45,302 nucleotides of DNA from Clostridia bacterium (GCA_017463125.1 JAFTPV010000006.1:1-45302); one strand, 5' to 3'. Counted from the first letter of the stretch, positions 7,750-16,679 are shown. Notes: generated by a model from the letters alone, not told the origin. Program-made: numbers and translations.

Positions 7750-7789
7750 AAAAGCGGAGCCACCGTTTTTATTCGGCAACTCCGCTTTT
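7750..7789 (-). terminator. Terminator of KDPG aldolase gene
   Basis: AAAAGCGGAG (7750-7759) pairs with CTCCGCTTTT (7780-7789), with an inner CCG/CGG pair. On the minus strand the stem is followed by a T-rich run. Confidence 0.85.
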
Positions 7790-7818
7790 ATTATAGTTAA
7801 ATTAATTGGATTTTTATA

Positions 7819-8784
7819 TTATTTCTGCACAAGGTGAACTGCAAAGCCTGCAATCTCGTCCTTGAAGTATACGAACTTGGGCTTGCCGGTCTTGTCATCA
7901 TAGGTGATGGAGGACTCGTCAAATTCAAAGCCCATTCTCTTAAAGTATGCTATAGCTCTGTCAACGAAGTGAGTCTTGATACCGATGTGGCCGCACTTGC
8001 CGGGGCCCTTGCCCATCATAAACTCGAAGGCATCGCCTGCAAAGTAGGACTTTGAGGTTTCCTTAACGGGCATACCGAAGAGAAGCTGGAAGATCTTTGC
8101 GGACTTTTCAGCCTCATCCTTGTTCTCGGTGTTGATACCCATGTGGGTGAACTCGAGGCCGAGCATTTTCTTAACCGCATCCTTGGTAAGAGCGGTGATC
8201 TCGTCCCACTTCTTCTCCTTAACAAGCTCGTCCTTTACCATAAATGAGCCGCCGCAAGCAACTATCTTGTTAAACTTGAGGTACTCGAGAAGGTTGTCAG
8301 CATTGATACCGCCTGTGGGCATGAAGGTGAGCTGACCGTAAGGAGCCGCCATAGCCTTAAGCATCTTAAGACCGCCTGCTGCTTCAGCAGGGAAGAACTT
8401 AACAGTCTTGAGACCAAGCTCGAGAGCCGCCTCAATGTCAGAGGGGTTAGAGCAGCCGGGAAGCATGGGAACACCCTTGGACAGACAGTAAGATGTAACC
8501 TTGGGGTTAAGACCGGGGGAAACTATAAACTTGGAGCCTGCTGCGATAGCCGCGTCAACCTGCTCTGTTGTGAGAACGGTGCCTGCACCTACGAGCATCT
8601 CGGGATATGCCTCTGTGATATTCTTGATAGCCTCGGCAGCACATGCGGTTCTGAAGGTGATTTCCGCAGCGGGAAGACCGCCGTCGATAAGCGCCTTTGC
8701 AAGAGGTACTGCATCATCAGGGTTCTCAATCTTAATAACGGGGATAAGACCGATGGAATAGAGTTCTTTCATCATGTCGTTCAT
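7819..8784 (-). CDS. KDPG/KHG aldolase fused to a VOC domain
   Basis: Residues 1-210 are a class I 2-keto-3-deoxy-6-phosphogluconate aldolase (Eda family), which splits KDPG into pyruvate and glyceraldehyde 3-phosphate. Glu41 in AEITFRT and the Schiff-base Lys129 in LKTVKFFPAE are present, as are GAGTVL and PTGGIN. Residues ~212-321 are an extra VOC (glyoxalase/bleomycin-resistance-like) domain beginning FTHMGINTENKDEAEKSA, with a second half GHIGIKTHFVDRAIAYF. Ordinary Eda is about 205-215 residues. The VOC role is unknown. The gene is monocistronic, with its own promoter, twin operators and terminator. KDG kinase, the preceding step, is encoded at 24682. The ribosome binding site is AAAGGAGAAAA. 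Confidence 0.92.
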   Translation of the reverse strand: MNDMMKELYSIGLIPVIKIENPDDAVPLAKALIDGGLPAAEITFRTACAAEAIKNITEAYPEMLVGAGTVLTTEQVDAAIAAGSKFIVSPGLNPKVTSYCLSKGVPMLPGCSNPSDIEAALELGLKTVKFFPAEAAGGLKMLKAMAAPYGQLTFMPTGGINADNLLEYLKFNKIVACGGSFMVKDELVKEKKWDEITALTKDAVKKMLGLEFTHMGINTENKDEAEKSAKIFQLLFGMPVKETSKSYFAGDAFEFMMGKGPGKCGHIGIKTHFVDRAIAYFKRMGFEFDESSITYDDKTGKPKFVYFKDEIAGFAVHLVQK

Positions 8785-8823
8785 TGTATTTTCTCCTTTA
8801 GAGTATATTATTTTGCACTATAT

Positions 8824-8853
8824 ATTATACTATATTTTCAGTAGTTACAACAA
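8824..8853 (-). promoter_or_regulatory. Promoter of KDPG aldolase gene
   Basis: On the minus strand there is a clear TATAAT (8824-8829) and a weaker TTGTTG (8848-8853) 18 bp upstream. The -35 end abuts the operator-like repeats. Confidence 0.55.
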
Positions 8854-8888
8854 TTGCAAAAATTGCCCTAGAAATTGCAAAAATTGCC
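8852..8888. promoter_or_regulatory. Twin operator-like repeat upstream of KDPG aldolase
   Basis: The 16-nt word AATTGCAAAAATTGCC occurs at 8852-8867 and again at 8873-8888, exactly 21 bp (two helical turns) apart. Within each, GCAA and TTGC are inverted arms around three bases on the minus strand (GCAA-TTT-TTGC). The position, touching the -35 element, fits a repressor site read by a cooperative dimer pair. The regulator is not identifiable from this window. Confidence 0.55.
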
Positions 8889-8924
8889 GCTAATAGCAAT
8901 ATAAAAATAAAGAATCGCGGTCAA

Positions 8925-9683
8925 CTAAATATAGATTTCCAAATCTATGTTCAGCTTTCCTTTTTTTGAGAGCGAGGCGCAACCCTTGTAAATAAATCTA
9001 CCGTGTCCCCTGACGCTTATTTTTTCGTCGGGCTTTGGGGTATAGGATACACTTTCGATGCATCTTCCAGATGCAAAAACCAGCCCTTTTTTGAAGAGTG
9101 ACTGTGCGTCATCTCTGGACAGGTAAAACACCTTTGCCACTACGGCGTCAAGCCTCTCGCTTGATACCTGTATTCTGCGCCTCTCGGTTCGGTATAGCTC
9201 GCCCTCCGGCAGAGCGTCAGCCACCGTTAGAGTAACGTCGGTGTGCCGTACCTTCGTTAAAGAGGAAATTATATATTCCGCTATTTCCTCTTTCGCGAAA
9301 ATGTAACCTACATTATCTATTATAATAATGTCACCGAGAGTTTCGCGCTCTATTCCCAGGTTCATAAGAGAGCCGAGAAAATCCCTGTGCGTCAGCCTGT
9401 CGGCAAACTTTTGGTTTTTCGGCTCTGCCCTTATAGTAATGATAGGGTATGGCACGGAGTAGCCAAGCTCCTCGGGGTCGCCAAAACGCACCATAACCCG
9501 CTCCGCGCCGTCAGCGCCACCGAACATTTCGTAATGCATGCTGCCGGTTTCACGCGCTATCTCGGAAAAGAGCGACTGCTCACCAAGACCTAAAAAGTCG
9601 GTAAACGTGAAGGTGCCCGTATTATAGGCTCTTCTTGCCAGCTCGACAAAGCGCTTTTTTATAAGCGTGGAGTCCTCCGTCAT
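8925..9683 (-). CDS. ylmH: YlmH-type S4-domain RNA-binding protein
   Basis: This 252-residue protein matches YlmH. It has an N-terminal region, a central conserved block THRDFLGSLMNLGIERETLGDI (98-119), and a C-terminal S4 RNA-binding domain at about 176-234 (SSERLDAVVAKVFYLSRDDAQSLF). In Bacillus subtilis YlmH lies in the cell-division/DivIVA neighbourhood and has been linked to ribosome-associated quality control. Here it is not in that neighbourhood but is the last gene of a leftward operon. Its ATG overlaps the parvulin stop by 4 bp, implying translational coupling. It likely acts on stalled 50S ribosomal particles. Confidence 0.85.
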   Translation of the reverse strand: MTEDSTLIKKRFVELARRAYNTGTFTFTDFLGLGEQSLFSEIARETGSMHYEMFGGADGAERVMVRFGDPEELGYSVPYPIITIRAEPKNQKFADRLTHRDFLGSLMNLGIERETLGDIIIIDNVGYIFAKEEIAEYIISSLTKVRHTDVTLTVADALPEGELYRTERRRIQVSSERLDAVVAKVFYLSRDDAQSLFKKGLVFASGRCIESVSYTPKPDEKISVRGHGRFIYKGCASLSKKGKLNIDLEIYI

Positions 9684-10426
9684 AGCATCATATCAACGGG
9701 ATAGAGAATCTTAAGCTGATTTATCTTGCTCGTATACGCGGCGCGTCTTTTCTCATTAAGAAGCGCGTCCTTTATCTCGTCCTTGATAGCCTCGTATTCC
9801 ATAGGCTCTGCCGCCTTCTTGGAATTGAGCTTTATCAGATGGTAGCCAAACTGCGTCTTAACGGGAGCCGGAGAAATCTCACCGACCTCCATAGCAAATA
9901 CCGCCGTGTCAAACTCGGGAACCATCTGTCCTCTGCCGAAATCACCGAGGTTGCCGCCGCTCTTACCGGAGGGGCAGGTAGAGTGTTCTGCCGCTGCGTC
10001 CTCAAAGCTTACCTCACCCGCCTTTATCTTGGCTAGAAGCTCGCTTGCCTTCTCCTCGGAGTCAACGAGTATGTGACTTGCGTTTACGGACTCCTCTGCT
10101 GTGAATTTGTCGGAATTTTCATCGTAGTACTTTTTAGCATCTGCATCACTTACGCTGACGCCTGAGATGGCTTTCTCTGCCGCGTAGCTTGAAAGAAGAT
10201 TATCCTTTATCTTCGCCATCTGCGCCTTAAATTCAGCCTCTGCCTCAAGAAGATTGCGCTTTGCATCAAGGAGCAAAAGCTTCGAGTCGATAAGCTGGTT
10301 TAATATCATCTTTCTGCCCTCGGGGTTGTTGTAGCTCTGTCCTCTCTGACCGAGTCCGATAAGGAACTCGTCAACGTCGTTGTCTGTGATAGGTGTACCG
10401 CCTACCATTGCAAGTACTTTGCTCAT
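9680..10426 (-). CDS. Cytoplasmic parvulin-type peptidyl-prolyl isomerase
   Basis: The 248-residue protein has an N-terminal SurA/trigger-like helical region (IDSKLLLLDAKRNLLEAE) and a parvulin PpiC domain at about 113-202 (NASHILVDSEEKA...GGNLGDFGRGQMVPEFDTAVFAM...TQFGYHLIKL). It catalyses cis-trans isomerisation of prolyl peptide bonds. There is no signal peptide or lipobox, unlike PrsA, so a cytosolic foldase is inferred. It lies between the rsmF-like gene (43-bp gap) and ylmH (4-bp overlap), in an operon concerned with rRNA modification and ribosome quality. ATG 10426 follows AAAAGGAG. Confidence 0.87.
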   Translation of the reverse strand: MSKVLAMVGGTPITDNDVDEFLIGLGQRGQSYNNPEGRKMILNQLIDSKLLLLDAKRNLLEAEAEFKAQMAKIKDNLLSSYAAEKAISGVSVSDADAKKYYDENSDKFTAEESVNASHILVDSEEKASELLAKIKAGEVSFEDAAAEHSTCPSGKSGGNLGDFGRGQMVPEFDTAVFAMEVGEISPAPVKTQFGYHLIKLNSKKAAEPMEYEAIKDEIKDALLNEKRRAAYTSKINQLKILYPVDMML

Positions 10427-10469
10427 TATATTATACTCCTTTTGTAAATAATTATTTTCATTTTTGTGT

Positions 10470-11837
10470 TTATTTGTTTCTTAATCCTTTAGGATAATGA
10501 TTTTTTATTCTTCCGCCCGAGGCCTTGCCGCCGCCTAGAGCCACTCCCTCGTACGTTACAGCGCACCAGCCCGCAGAGGCTTCTTTTGCTTCTATCTCCT
10601 CGCCCTTAAGATATGCCTCCGTACGTTTGTCATGTGAGGTTAAATTTTCCTTATTTTTCATATCCGTGCCGTAAGCGGAGAAGAACTGATGATGCGGGAA
10701 GAGAAGCCCTCCTCGTACCTCGCCGACCATAACTCCTGCCATAAATGTCTTACGAGGAGGTATCGGGATCCCCTCGGGGACGATAGCGATGCCGTCGCCC
10801 TGCTTTATCAAGCGCCCCTTTGGTGCGGTTATCATATTTTCCTTAAAGAATTTCTCGATTGCGGCTCGCTCGTCGCGCGTCGGTGACACGATATTTTCCT
10901 TAAAGAGAATTTTATCCTCTTCGCCCTCTTCTGCTCTTTTCATAAGAGCAATAAACTGCCCTTCACCCTCTGACACGTGCGGATAAAATCTGCGGCATTT
11001 CTTTGAATCCTCTGCGGAAAGTCCGTCAACCCGCATACCGTCACGGGTACAGGCGATAAGCTCTTCCTTAACGCTCGTGAGAGCGAAATCCTTATGCTTA
11101 TCCAGGAAATACGCTACGTTTTCTTCGTTTTCTTCTACGGAATAGGTGCAGGTGGAGTAGAGAAGATAACCTCCCACCTTGACCGTTCCCGCAACGTTGT
11201 CTAGGATTTCGCGCTGTCTTTTTGCCGAGAGCGTGACGTTTTCCTCACTCCACTCGTTAAGCGCCTCCTCGCTCTTTCTGAACATACCCTCACCCGAGCA
11301 GGGCGCGTCGCATAAAACAAGGTCAAAGTATCCGGAGAACATCTCGGATAGCTCTCTTGTGTCAAGAGAGGTGATAACGCCGTTCCTTATTCCCATTCTC
11401 TCAAAGTTACCGAGCATTATCTTCGCTCTCTTCGGCACGTATTCGTTTGCCAGGATAAAGCCCTCTTTGCCGATGCGGGCCGCCATCTGCGTAGCCTTTC
11501 CGCCGGGGGCTGCACAGCTGTCAAGGACACGCCAGCCGCGCTGTATGTTAAGTGCGTTTACCGTTGCCATAGCGCCGCCGTCCTGAACGTATATCATTCC
11601 CGCGTGGTGCTCGGCACTTTTGCCTATACCGTCGGCGCTCTCGGGTATAAATCCGTCGGGTGCATATTCGATTTTTGAAAGTGAGAGCGCGGTCTTTTTT
11701 AGGAAGTCACTGACGCTTATCTTCGCCGTATTGACTCTCACGGCTCTTGATGGCTCGTCCTCGAGCGCTGACTCAAATTTATCGTATTCATCGGTTAGCA
11801 AGAGCTTCATTCTTGCCTTGAATTTTTCATCGAGCAT
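10470..11837 (-). CDS. rRNA cytosine-C5 methyltransferase, RsmF-like
   Basis: This 455-residue member of the NOL1/NOP2/Sun family methylates cytosine in rRNA using S-adenosylmethionine. The SAM motif is LDSCAAPGGKATQMA (106-120). The two active-site cysteines are Cys180 in DAPCSGEGMF and Cys230 in STCTYS. The C-terminal ~150 residues form an RsmF-type extension with a PUA-like end (AGVMVGEVRGGLLFPHHQFF...). Exact target position (16S C1407-like or other) cannot be told from sequence alone. AAGGAGG precedes the ATG by 6 nt. It is first in the operon with parvulin and ylmH. Confidence 0.88.
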   Translation of the reverse strand: MLDEKFKARMKLLLTDEYDKFESALEDEPSRAVRVNTAKISVSDFLKKTALSLSKIEYAPDGFIPESADGIGKSAEHHAGMIYVQDGGAMATVNALNIQRGWRVLDSCAAPGGKATQMAARIGKEGFILANEYVPKRAKIMLGNFERMGIRNGVITSLDTRELSEMFSGYFDLVLCDAPCSGEGMFRKSEEALNEWSEENVTLSAKRQREILDNVAGTVKVGGYLLYSTCTYSVEENEENVAYFLDKHKDFALTSVKEELIACTRDGMRVDGLSAEDSKKCRRFYPHVSEGEGQFIALMKRAEEGEEDKILFKENIVSPTRDERAAIEKFFKENMITAPKGRLIKQGDGIAIVPEGIPIPPRKTFMAGVMVGEVRGGLLFPHHQFFSAYGTDMKNKENLTSHDKRTEAYLKGEEIEAKEASAGWCAVTYEGVALGGGKASGGRIKNHYPKGLRNK

Positions 11838-11870
11838 AACGAGCCTCCTTTTTTATATTTACTGATAAAC

Positions 11871-11899
11871 ATTATACTAAAAATATCGAAATATGTCAA
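11871..11899 (-). promoter_or_regulatory. Consensus promoter of rsmF-like/ppiC/ylmH operon
   Basis: The minus strand carries TTGACA (11894-11899), a 17-bp spacer and TATAAT (11871-11876). Confidence 0.85.
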
Positions 11900-12009
11900 C
11901 CTGCTTTCAAAAAAAGCTATCTCTTCGTGATAAAAGTAAACAAAAGATTAAATTTTTCTCCCGATTTTGAAAAAATTTTTACTATCCGACCAAAATCGAC
12001 TGAAAATTC

Positions 12010-12038
12010 TTGCATTTTTTGATTTTATATGCTAGAAT
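12010..12038 (+). promoter_or_regulatory. Promoter of the coiled-coil protein gene
   Basis: TTGCAT (12010-12015), a 17-bp spacer and TAGAAT (12033-12038). It is divergent from the promoter at 11871-11899. Confidence 0.6.
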
Positions 12039-12085
12039 ATATCTGTAAAGTTATATATAGGCAAAAAAATGGAGGCAAAGCTCGA

Positions 12086-14233
12086 ATGATAATAGACCTT
12101 GTTCATAACTATATTGTGAAAAACACGATTACCGATTCCTTCGTCGAGAGTGTTGAAAAAAATCTTCTGCCCGCCCTTTCCGAAAAATACGGCGCCGGAC
12201 TCTCGGGAATACAGATGTATGAGGATTATATTGCCGATGCCTTTTATCAGAGAGGCGACTGGTACTATCCTCTTACCGTTATGACCCTTGACGGTCCCGT
12301 TACGCAGTGGGTAAAATGGAAGATGAAGGCGGGTAATTTTAAGGACGGTGTTCCTTATGCTTACGTTGGAGCCGGTCTTCTTGATATTACAATTGCCGAT
12401 GATGTTCCCGAGGAATTTTCTGCAAAGCTTGTGGGCAGATCCAGATATTACGAGGGCGGCGCTATCAGCGTCAATGTTGATACAACGGTCAATGATCCTA
12501 CTCTTCTTGTAGGCAAGTATTCGCAGACCTTCGTTGACGAGATGGCACGTCAGCTTACCGTTAAAATAGAGGAGGCAATGTCCGTTAATGGTATCGCATC
12601 GAGCACCCTTTCCCTGACTCTTCTCTTCGCCCCTGCTACATATATGGAACACACCTCCGAGAACGTAACATATCGTCGTCTTCTTATATCAGACAAGGCC
12701 TCCGCACCACGCGATTTTTGGGTAAAATGGTTCCGTGAGGACGGCGCCACCGCTTACACCGTTTCTGATAACGTAAGCTGTGAGAATATCACGTTTGATA
12801 TAGGTGAGGACGCCTCCCAGAAGATCAGAGAAAAGGAATATCGCTTCCTTGTAAGTGCGGGCGGTGACAAGTACCATAACGCAATGGGAAGAAAGAATAT
12901 CACAGAGTGGCGCGAGCTGGTTAAGCGCGCCGTTAAGCGCGGAGAGCTTGAAAAGATAGAGCTTGCACCCGAGGTTGCAGAGAACGATGATATAAATAAG
13001 CGCCTTCTTGAGCTTCTGGGTAAAGCACCCGAGGTGGCAAGCGAGCCCGCTCCCGTAAAAGAGGAGAACGATGAGTTTGCGCGTGCTATGCAGTATGCAA
13101 GAGATATTGTGGCAGAGCGTGAGAGTGCCGAGGAGGAAGCGCCGGAGGCTACTGAGATTTCGTTTGAGCCGAAGAATGCGGTTGAATCGCTCTTCAATCT
13201 TGTCGAAGAAGAAAGTGCAGCATGCGTGCCTGTTATAGAAGAGGTCGAGGATGGCGCACAAGAGCCGGAAACCGTAGAGGAGGAAGCTCCGATACCCGCT
13301 CCTGCAATGATTATCGAGGACGTTGATTATGCATCGGCGTCGGATGCGGAATTTGAGGATATTATTGATGAGGAAGCTCTTGAGGAAGAGCCCGAGTCAG
13401 CACCTGTTCCCACAGTCGAGAGGATAGAGGCAGCAGCCCCTGTCGCTGAGAATCTTGAAGCAAAGCTGCGCGCAGAGATAGAGGCAAAGCTCCGTGCCGA
13501 ATACGAGGCAGAGGCAAAAGCAAAGGCTGAGGCAGACGAAGCACGCCTTCGCAAAATGGAAGAGGATCTTCGCAGGAAAAACGCCGAGATGCTTGCTGCC
13601 GCAGAGGCTGAGAACCAAAGGCTCAGAAAGCTTGAGGAAGCCCGCCGTGCCGAAGAGGAAAAGCTTCGCAACCAGCTTGAGCAGCAGCTTCTTATGGAAG
13701 CCAGAGAGCGCGAGCGCATGGCAGAGGCTGCAAGAATTGCTCTGGCAGAGCAGAAAAAAGCAGAGGCAGAGGCAGCCGCGAGAGCAAAGGCCAAGGAGGA
13801 CGAGGAAAAGAGAGCGGCCTTCGAGCGTCAGAGAGCCGAGGAGGTAGCCCGCGTTGAAGCAGAGCGCAAGGCAGAGGCAGAAAGACTTCGCCGCGAGGCA
13901 GATGAGCGCGCAAAGGAATCAAAGGCAGCAGCGGCTATATCTGCAAACATAAAGAGCAAAAATTACACCTATACCTCAAAGAGCGTGCGTCTGCTCTTCC
14001 GACGTAGCGTTGACCCTAACATCACTTCCCGTATATACGAGATAATCAAGACTACTCTCGAGTACTACGGTAAGGATAAGATGTATATGCGTATAAAGGC
14101 GACTATTCCCGACACCACGACTGTGATACTTGAGTTTGTGGAAATACCGATGGAAGAAATGGCTCTCCTCTCTAACATCATCAAGGTGCTTGGAAACAGC
14201 GGTCTTGGTATTGCTAAAGCCATCGTGGAATAA
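12086..14233 (+). CDS. Large protein with long charged coiled coil, unknown
   Basis: I do not recognise this 715-residue protein. Residues 1-300 form a compact mixed domain (MIIDLVHNYIVKNTITDSF..., with repeated aromatic WYYP, WVKWKMK and FWVKWF elements). Residues 300-455 are an acidic, Pro/Glu/Ala-rich linker. Residues 455-620 are an Ala/Glu/Lys/Arg heptad-type coiled coil with many EAxLRxE repeats. Residues 625-715 form a small alpha/beta C-terminal domain. There is no signal peptide or membrane segment. I start at ATG 12086 because GGAGG lies 11 nt upstream; the 19-residue upstream extension lacks a site. The gene is monocistronic. A cytosolic scaffold or filament-like role is a guess from shape only. 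Confidence 0.75.
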   Translation: MIIDLVHNYIVKNTITDSFVESVEKNLLPALSEKYGAGLSGIQMYEDYIADAFYQRGDWYYPLTVMTLDGPVTQWVKWKMKAGNFKDGVPYAYVGAGLLDITIADDVPEEFSAKLVGRSRYYEGGAISVNVDTTVNDPTLLVGKYSQTFVDEMARQLTVKIEEAMSVNGIASSTLSLTLLFAPATYMEHTSENVTYRRLLISDKASAPRDFWVKWFREDGATAYTVSDNVSCENITFDIGEDASQKIREKEYRFLVSAGGDKYHNAMGRKNITEWRELVKRAVKRGELEKIELAPEVAENDDINKRLLELLGKAPEVASEPAPVKEENDEFARAMQYARDIVAERESAEEEAPEATEISFEPKNAVESLFNLVEEESAACVPVIEEVEDGAQEPETVEEEAPIPAPAMIIEDVDYASASDAEFEDIIDEEALEEEPESAPVPTVERIEAAAPVAENLEAKLRAEIEAKLRAEYEAEAKAKAEADEARLRKMEEDLRRKNAEMLAAAEAENQRLRKLEEARRAEEEKLRNQLEQQLLMEARERERMAEAARIALAEQKKAEAEAAARAKAKEDEEKRAAFERQRAEEVARVEAERKAEAERLRREADERAKESKAAAAISANIKSKNYTYTSKSVRLLFRRSVDPNITSRIYEIIKTTLEYYGKDKMYMRIKATIPDTTTVILEFVEIPMEEMALLSNIIKVLGNSGLGIAKAIVE

Positions 14234-14273
14234 TTAGAAATACAAATATTTTCATAAACAATAACAGTCAAAG

Positions 14274-14316
14274 GTTCCCATGCAGGCACAAAACGGCCTG
14301 TATGGGAACTTTTGTT
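14274..14316 (+). terminator. Terminator of the coiled-coil protein gene
   Basis: A 14-bp stem (14274-14287 with 14296-14309, one G-T pair) has an 8-nt loop and a TTTTGTTT tail. The rest of 14317-14451 shows only AT-rich spacer. Confidence 0.9.
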
Positions 14317-14451
14317 TACAAAAAGCGCATTTTTGGAGGTAAAGACTGTGTTTTTATTATAATTTAGAGACTCGAGGCTAAATAAAAATCCAGCAATTGT
14401 TTTTTGTACGTTTATACCAAAAAAGCAAAAAAAATTTGTACATTTTGCTAA

Positions 14452-14480
14452 TTGTATTATTTGTTTAGCTATGCTATTAT
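14452..14480 (+). promoter_or_regulatory. Extended -10 promoter of the paralog cluster
   Basis: TTGTAT (14452-14457), a 17-bp spacer and TATTAT (14475-14480), with an extended TG at 14472-14473. About 40 bp before the first lipoprotein start. Confidence 0.5.
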
Positions 14481-14522
14481 TAATTTGCTTATCAACTGTA
14501 TTAAATGAAAAGGGGATAGATA

Positions 14523-16679
14523 ATGAAAAAATATATACAGACGGTACTGATTTTACTTTTTATGACCATATCTTTTGTGTCATGCGATTTTATTACCGTC
14601 GACAATAGCGGTGCCCAAAATGGAGCGGGCAATCAATCGCAAGAAGATAATACTGACAGCGGTGACGAAATAGTTGACGGCGACTTTATATGGAGCGCGG
14701 GCTCGGAGATCAGCGTTGTGAGCTCTGAAGCCGAGCTTGCCGATAATGATAATTCATCAAAGTATGCACGCTCCGTCAGCAATATTTACAGTATGATAGG
14801 TTCGTTTGCGGTATCGGAAAGTATAAAGCTTAATTTTGTCCCGGACTCCAAGGAGGCGACGAAGCACGAGATCGTTCTCGGCAGGTCGAGCCGCGAGGTT
14901 TCAAAGCGTGCCTACGAGCTGCTTGACGATCAAGTGACCGAGGGTGACGAGGTTGGTTGGCTTATATATTCCGACGGATACTCGGTTGCCATAGCCTTCG
15001 ATTATGATATTGAGTATTTGGCACTGGACGAGGCACTGGCGTATTTTAAGGATAATCTTGTGGGTAAATCGCTTACTCTTGATGAGGGAGTTTGTGCAAA
15101 AAGATTGATTTCTATAAACGAGGTTCACCAGAAACGAGATGATGAGCTTGTGGCATCAAGGTGGGAGGCGCTTAAAAAGAAGATATACACCGAGATGCGT
15201 GAAACTATGAGCGATAGTGATGCCGGAAAATATACCGAGGATATGATCTCCGCCCTAGAGCAAATATACGCTCTTTACAGCGATGACCTTATCGACTGGT
15301 TTGCAGGCCTTTACGAGCCTTACATTTGCGTTTGCGAGGGTGATACCTGTCAGAAAACGCGTTACTGCGGAGGCTCGGGCTTCTATTACTCCAATTCCGC
15401 GAGGGATAACGCCTACGTGACCTATAGCGGAGGCGAATATATGCTTTTGCCCGACGCTGAAACGACGGCGCAGGCTCTTGGATTTATTGCCTCCTGCGGA
15501 ATGCTTAATCAGATAGGCAGCGATTTGAAAAACGCCTTTCCGGAGGGAGAAGGCGAGAGAATGATAAGGTTCATTAAGGCTCTTCAGGACGAGAAATCCG
15601 GATATTTTTATCATCCGCAGTGGCTCTCTCTTATAGACACCGATCATTTTTGGGACTCAAGAAGGTCGAGGGATATGAACTATTCTCTTTCGGTGCTTCG
15701 ATTCTTCGGTTCGGCTCCTACGTACACTACTCCCACGAACGTTCCGGGTGACGGAATACTCTACGACGGCACCGACCTTAACGTTGGCGCCACAGCCGAC
15801 CGTCTCGTATCTCCTCTTAAAACCTCACTTGTAACAGCGGTTTCAAAAGTCATTCTTGCAAGCTCCGAGCCTGCTGTGCATCCGCATCTCGTGTCAGAGA
15901 AAACCTTCACCGATTATCTTGCAACGCTCGATTTGGAAGGTAATTCCTATTATGTAGGAAACGAGCTGGCATCTCTCGCGCCTCAAATAGTAGCCAGAGA
16001 TAAGACTCTTGGTACGGAAGACAATCCCCGACCGCTTGCTACGATACTTGACAGCTGGTTCAGATATTATCAGGATACTGAAACGGGGCATTGGCATAAG
16101 AATAACGATGCCGGATACCGAGGATATTACGCTATAAACGGACTCTTGAAGATCTCCGCATGCTACAACACTCTGATGCTCGAGTTTCCGAATCCTCTTG
16201 CGGCGACGCGCTCCGCCTTTGCTATTATAGCCAGCGAGGAGCCGATAAATCACGTTTGCGACCTCTATAACACGTGGTTCACTATAAGCAACATAATTTC
16301 CAATATCAACGCTTACTCCGACGATAAAGCACTTGCAAAGCAGATAGTTTCGGAGGTTCGGGTTGATGCTATCCCTGCGGTCATCGCAACGGCAGAAAAG
16401 ATGAAGGGACATCTGAAGGATGACGGCTCCTTCTCGTATTTTGCAAACAAATCCTCGGCCACATCTCAGAATATGCCCGTCGCAATACCGAACACCAACG
16501 AGGGTGACGTGAACGCTACCAACATCTTTACTTACGGTATTCTCGGCTATCTCTTCAGCGCTCTTGATTTTGGCTCGGCGCTTGACGTCTATACCGATTG
16601 CGACAGAGAAAGATTCATAGAATTGATAGAGGTAAAAATAGCAAATTGTGATAAACGGCAAGCGGAAGTTGCCGATTAA
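14523..16679 (+). CDS. Paralog 1: lipoprotein with probable alpha/alpha-toroid domain
   Basis: This is a 718-residue exported lipoprotein: a signal peptide with SFVSC lipobox (Cys21), then a Ser/Asp/Asn-rich spacer. Residues ~60-195 resemble the small alpha/beta domain that precedes catalytic domains in some exported glycosidase-like proteins (HEIVLGRSSREVSKRAYELL...YSDGYSVAIAFD). Residues ~200-705 are the shared family domain. It is helical, with signatures FYYSNSARDN, LLPDAETTAQ, LQDEKSGYFYHPQW, HVCDLYNTWF and GSFSYF. The Q-x-x-G-x-aromatic and DGSF elements recall alpha/alpha-toroid folds. The family is not one I recognise. Paralog 2 follows after 15 bp. Ribosome binding site AAAGGGGATAG. 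Confidence 0.8.
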   Translation: MKKYIQTVLILLFMTISFVSCDFITVDNSGAQNGAGNQSQEDNTDSGDEIVDGDFIWSAGSEISVVSSEAELADNDNSSKYARSVSNIYSMIGSFAVSESIKLNFVPDSKEATKHEIVLGRSSREVSKRAYELLDDQVTEGDEVGWLIYSDGYSVAIAFDYDIEYLALDEALAYFKDNLVGKSLTLDEGVCAKRLISINEVHQKRDDELVASRWEALKKKIYTEMRETMSDSDAGKYTEDMISALEQIYALYSDDLIDWFAGLYEPYICVCEGDTCQKTRYCGGSGFYYSNSARDNAYVTYSGGEYMLLPDAETTAQALGFIASCGMLNQIGSDLKNAFPEGEGERMIRFIKALQDEKSGYFYHPQWLSLIDTDHFWDSRRSRDMNYSLSVLRFFGSAPTYTTPTNVPGDGILYDGTDLNVGATADRLVSPLKTSLVTAVSKVILASSEPAVHPHLVSEKTFTDYLATLDLEGNSYYVGNELASLAPQIVARDKTLGTEDNPRPLATILDSWFRYYQDTETGHWHKNNDAGYRGYYAINGLLKISACYNTLMLEFPNPLAATRSAFAIIASEEPINHVCDLYNTWFTISNIISNINAYSDDKALAKQIVSEVRVDAIPAVIATAEKMKGHLKDDGSFSYFANKSSATSQNMPVAIPNTNEGDVNATNIFTYGILGYLFSALDFGSALDVYTDCDRERFIELIEVKIANCDKRQAEVAD

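Noticed and set aside
8852-8888. CRISPR-like short repeats
   Set aside because: Only two units with a 5-bp gap, in a promoter position; operators are the better reading.
13327-13794. Ala/Ser-rich minus-strand frames opposite the coiled coil
   Set aside because: Expected artefact of Ala/Glu/Lys-rich codons on the other strand.
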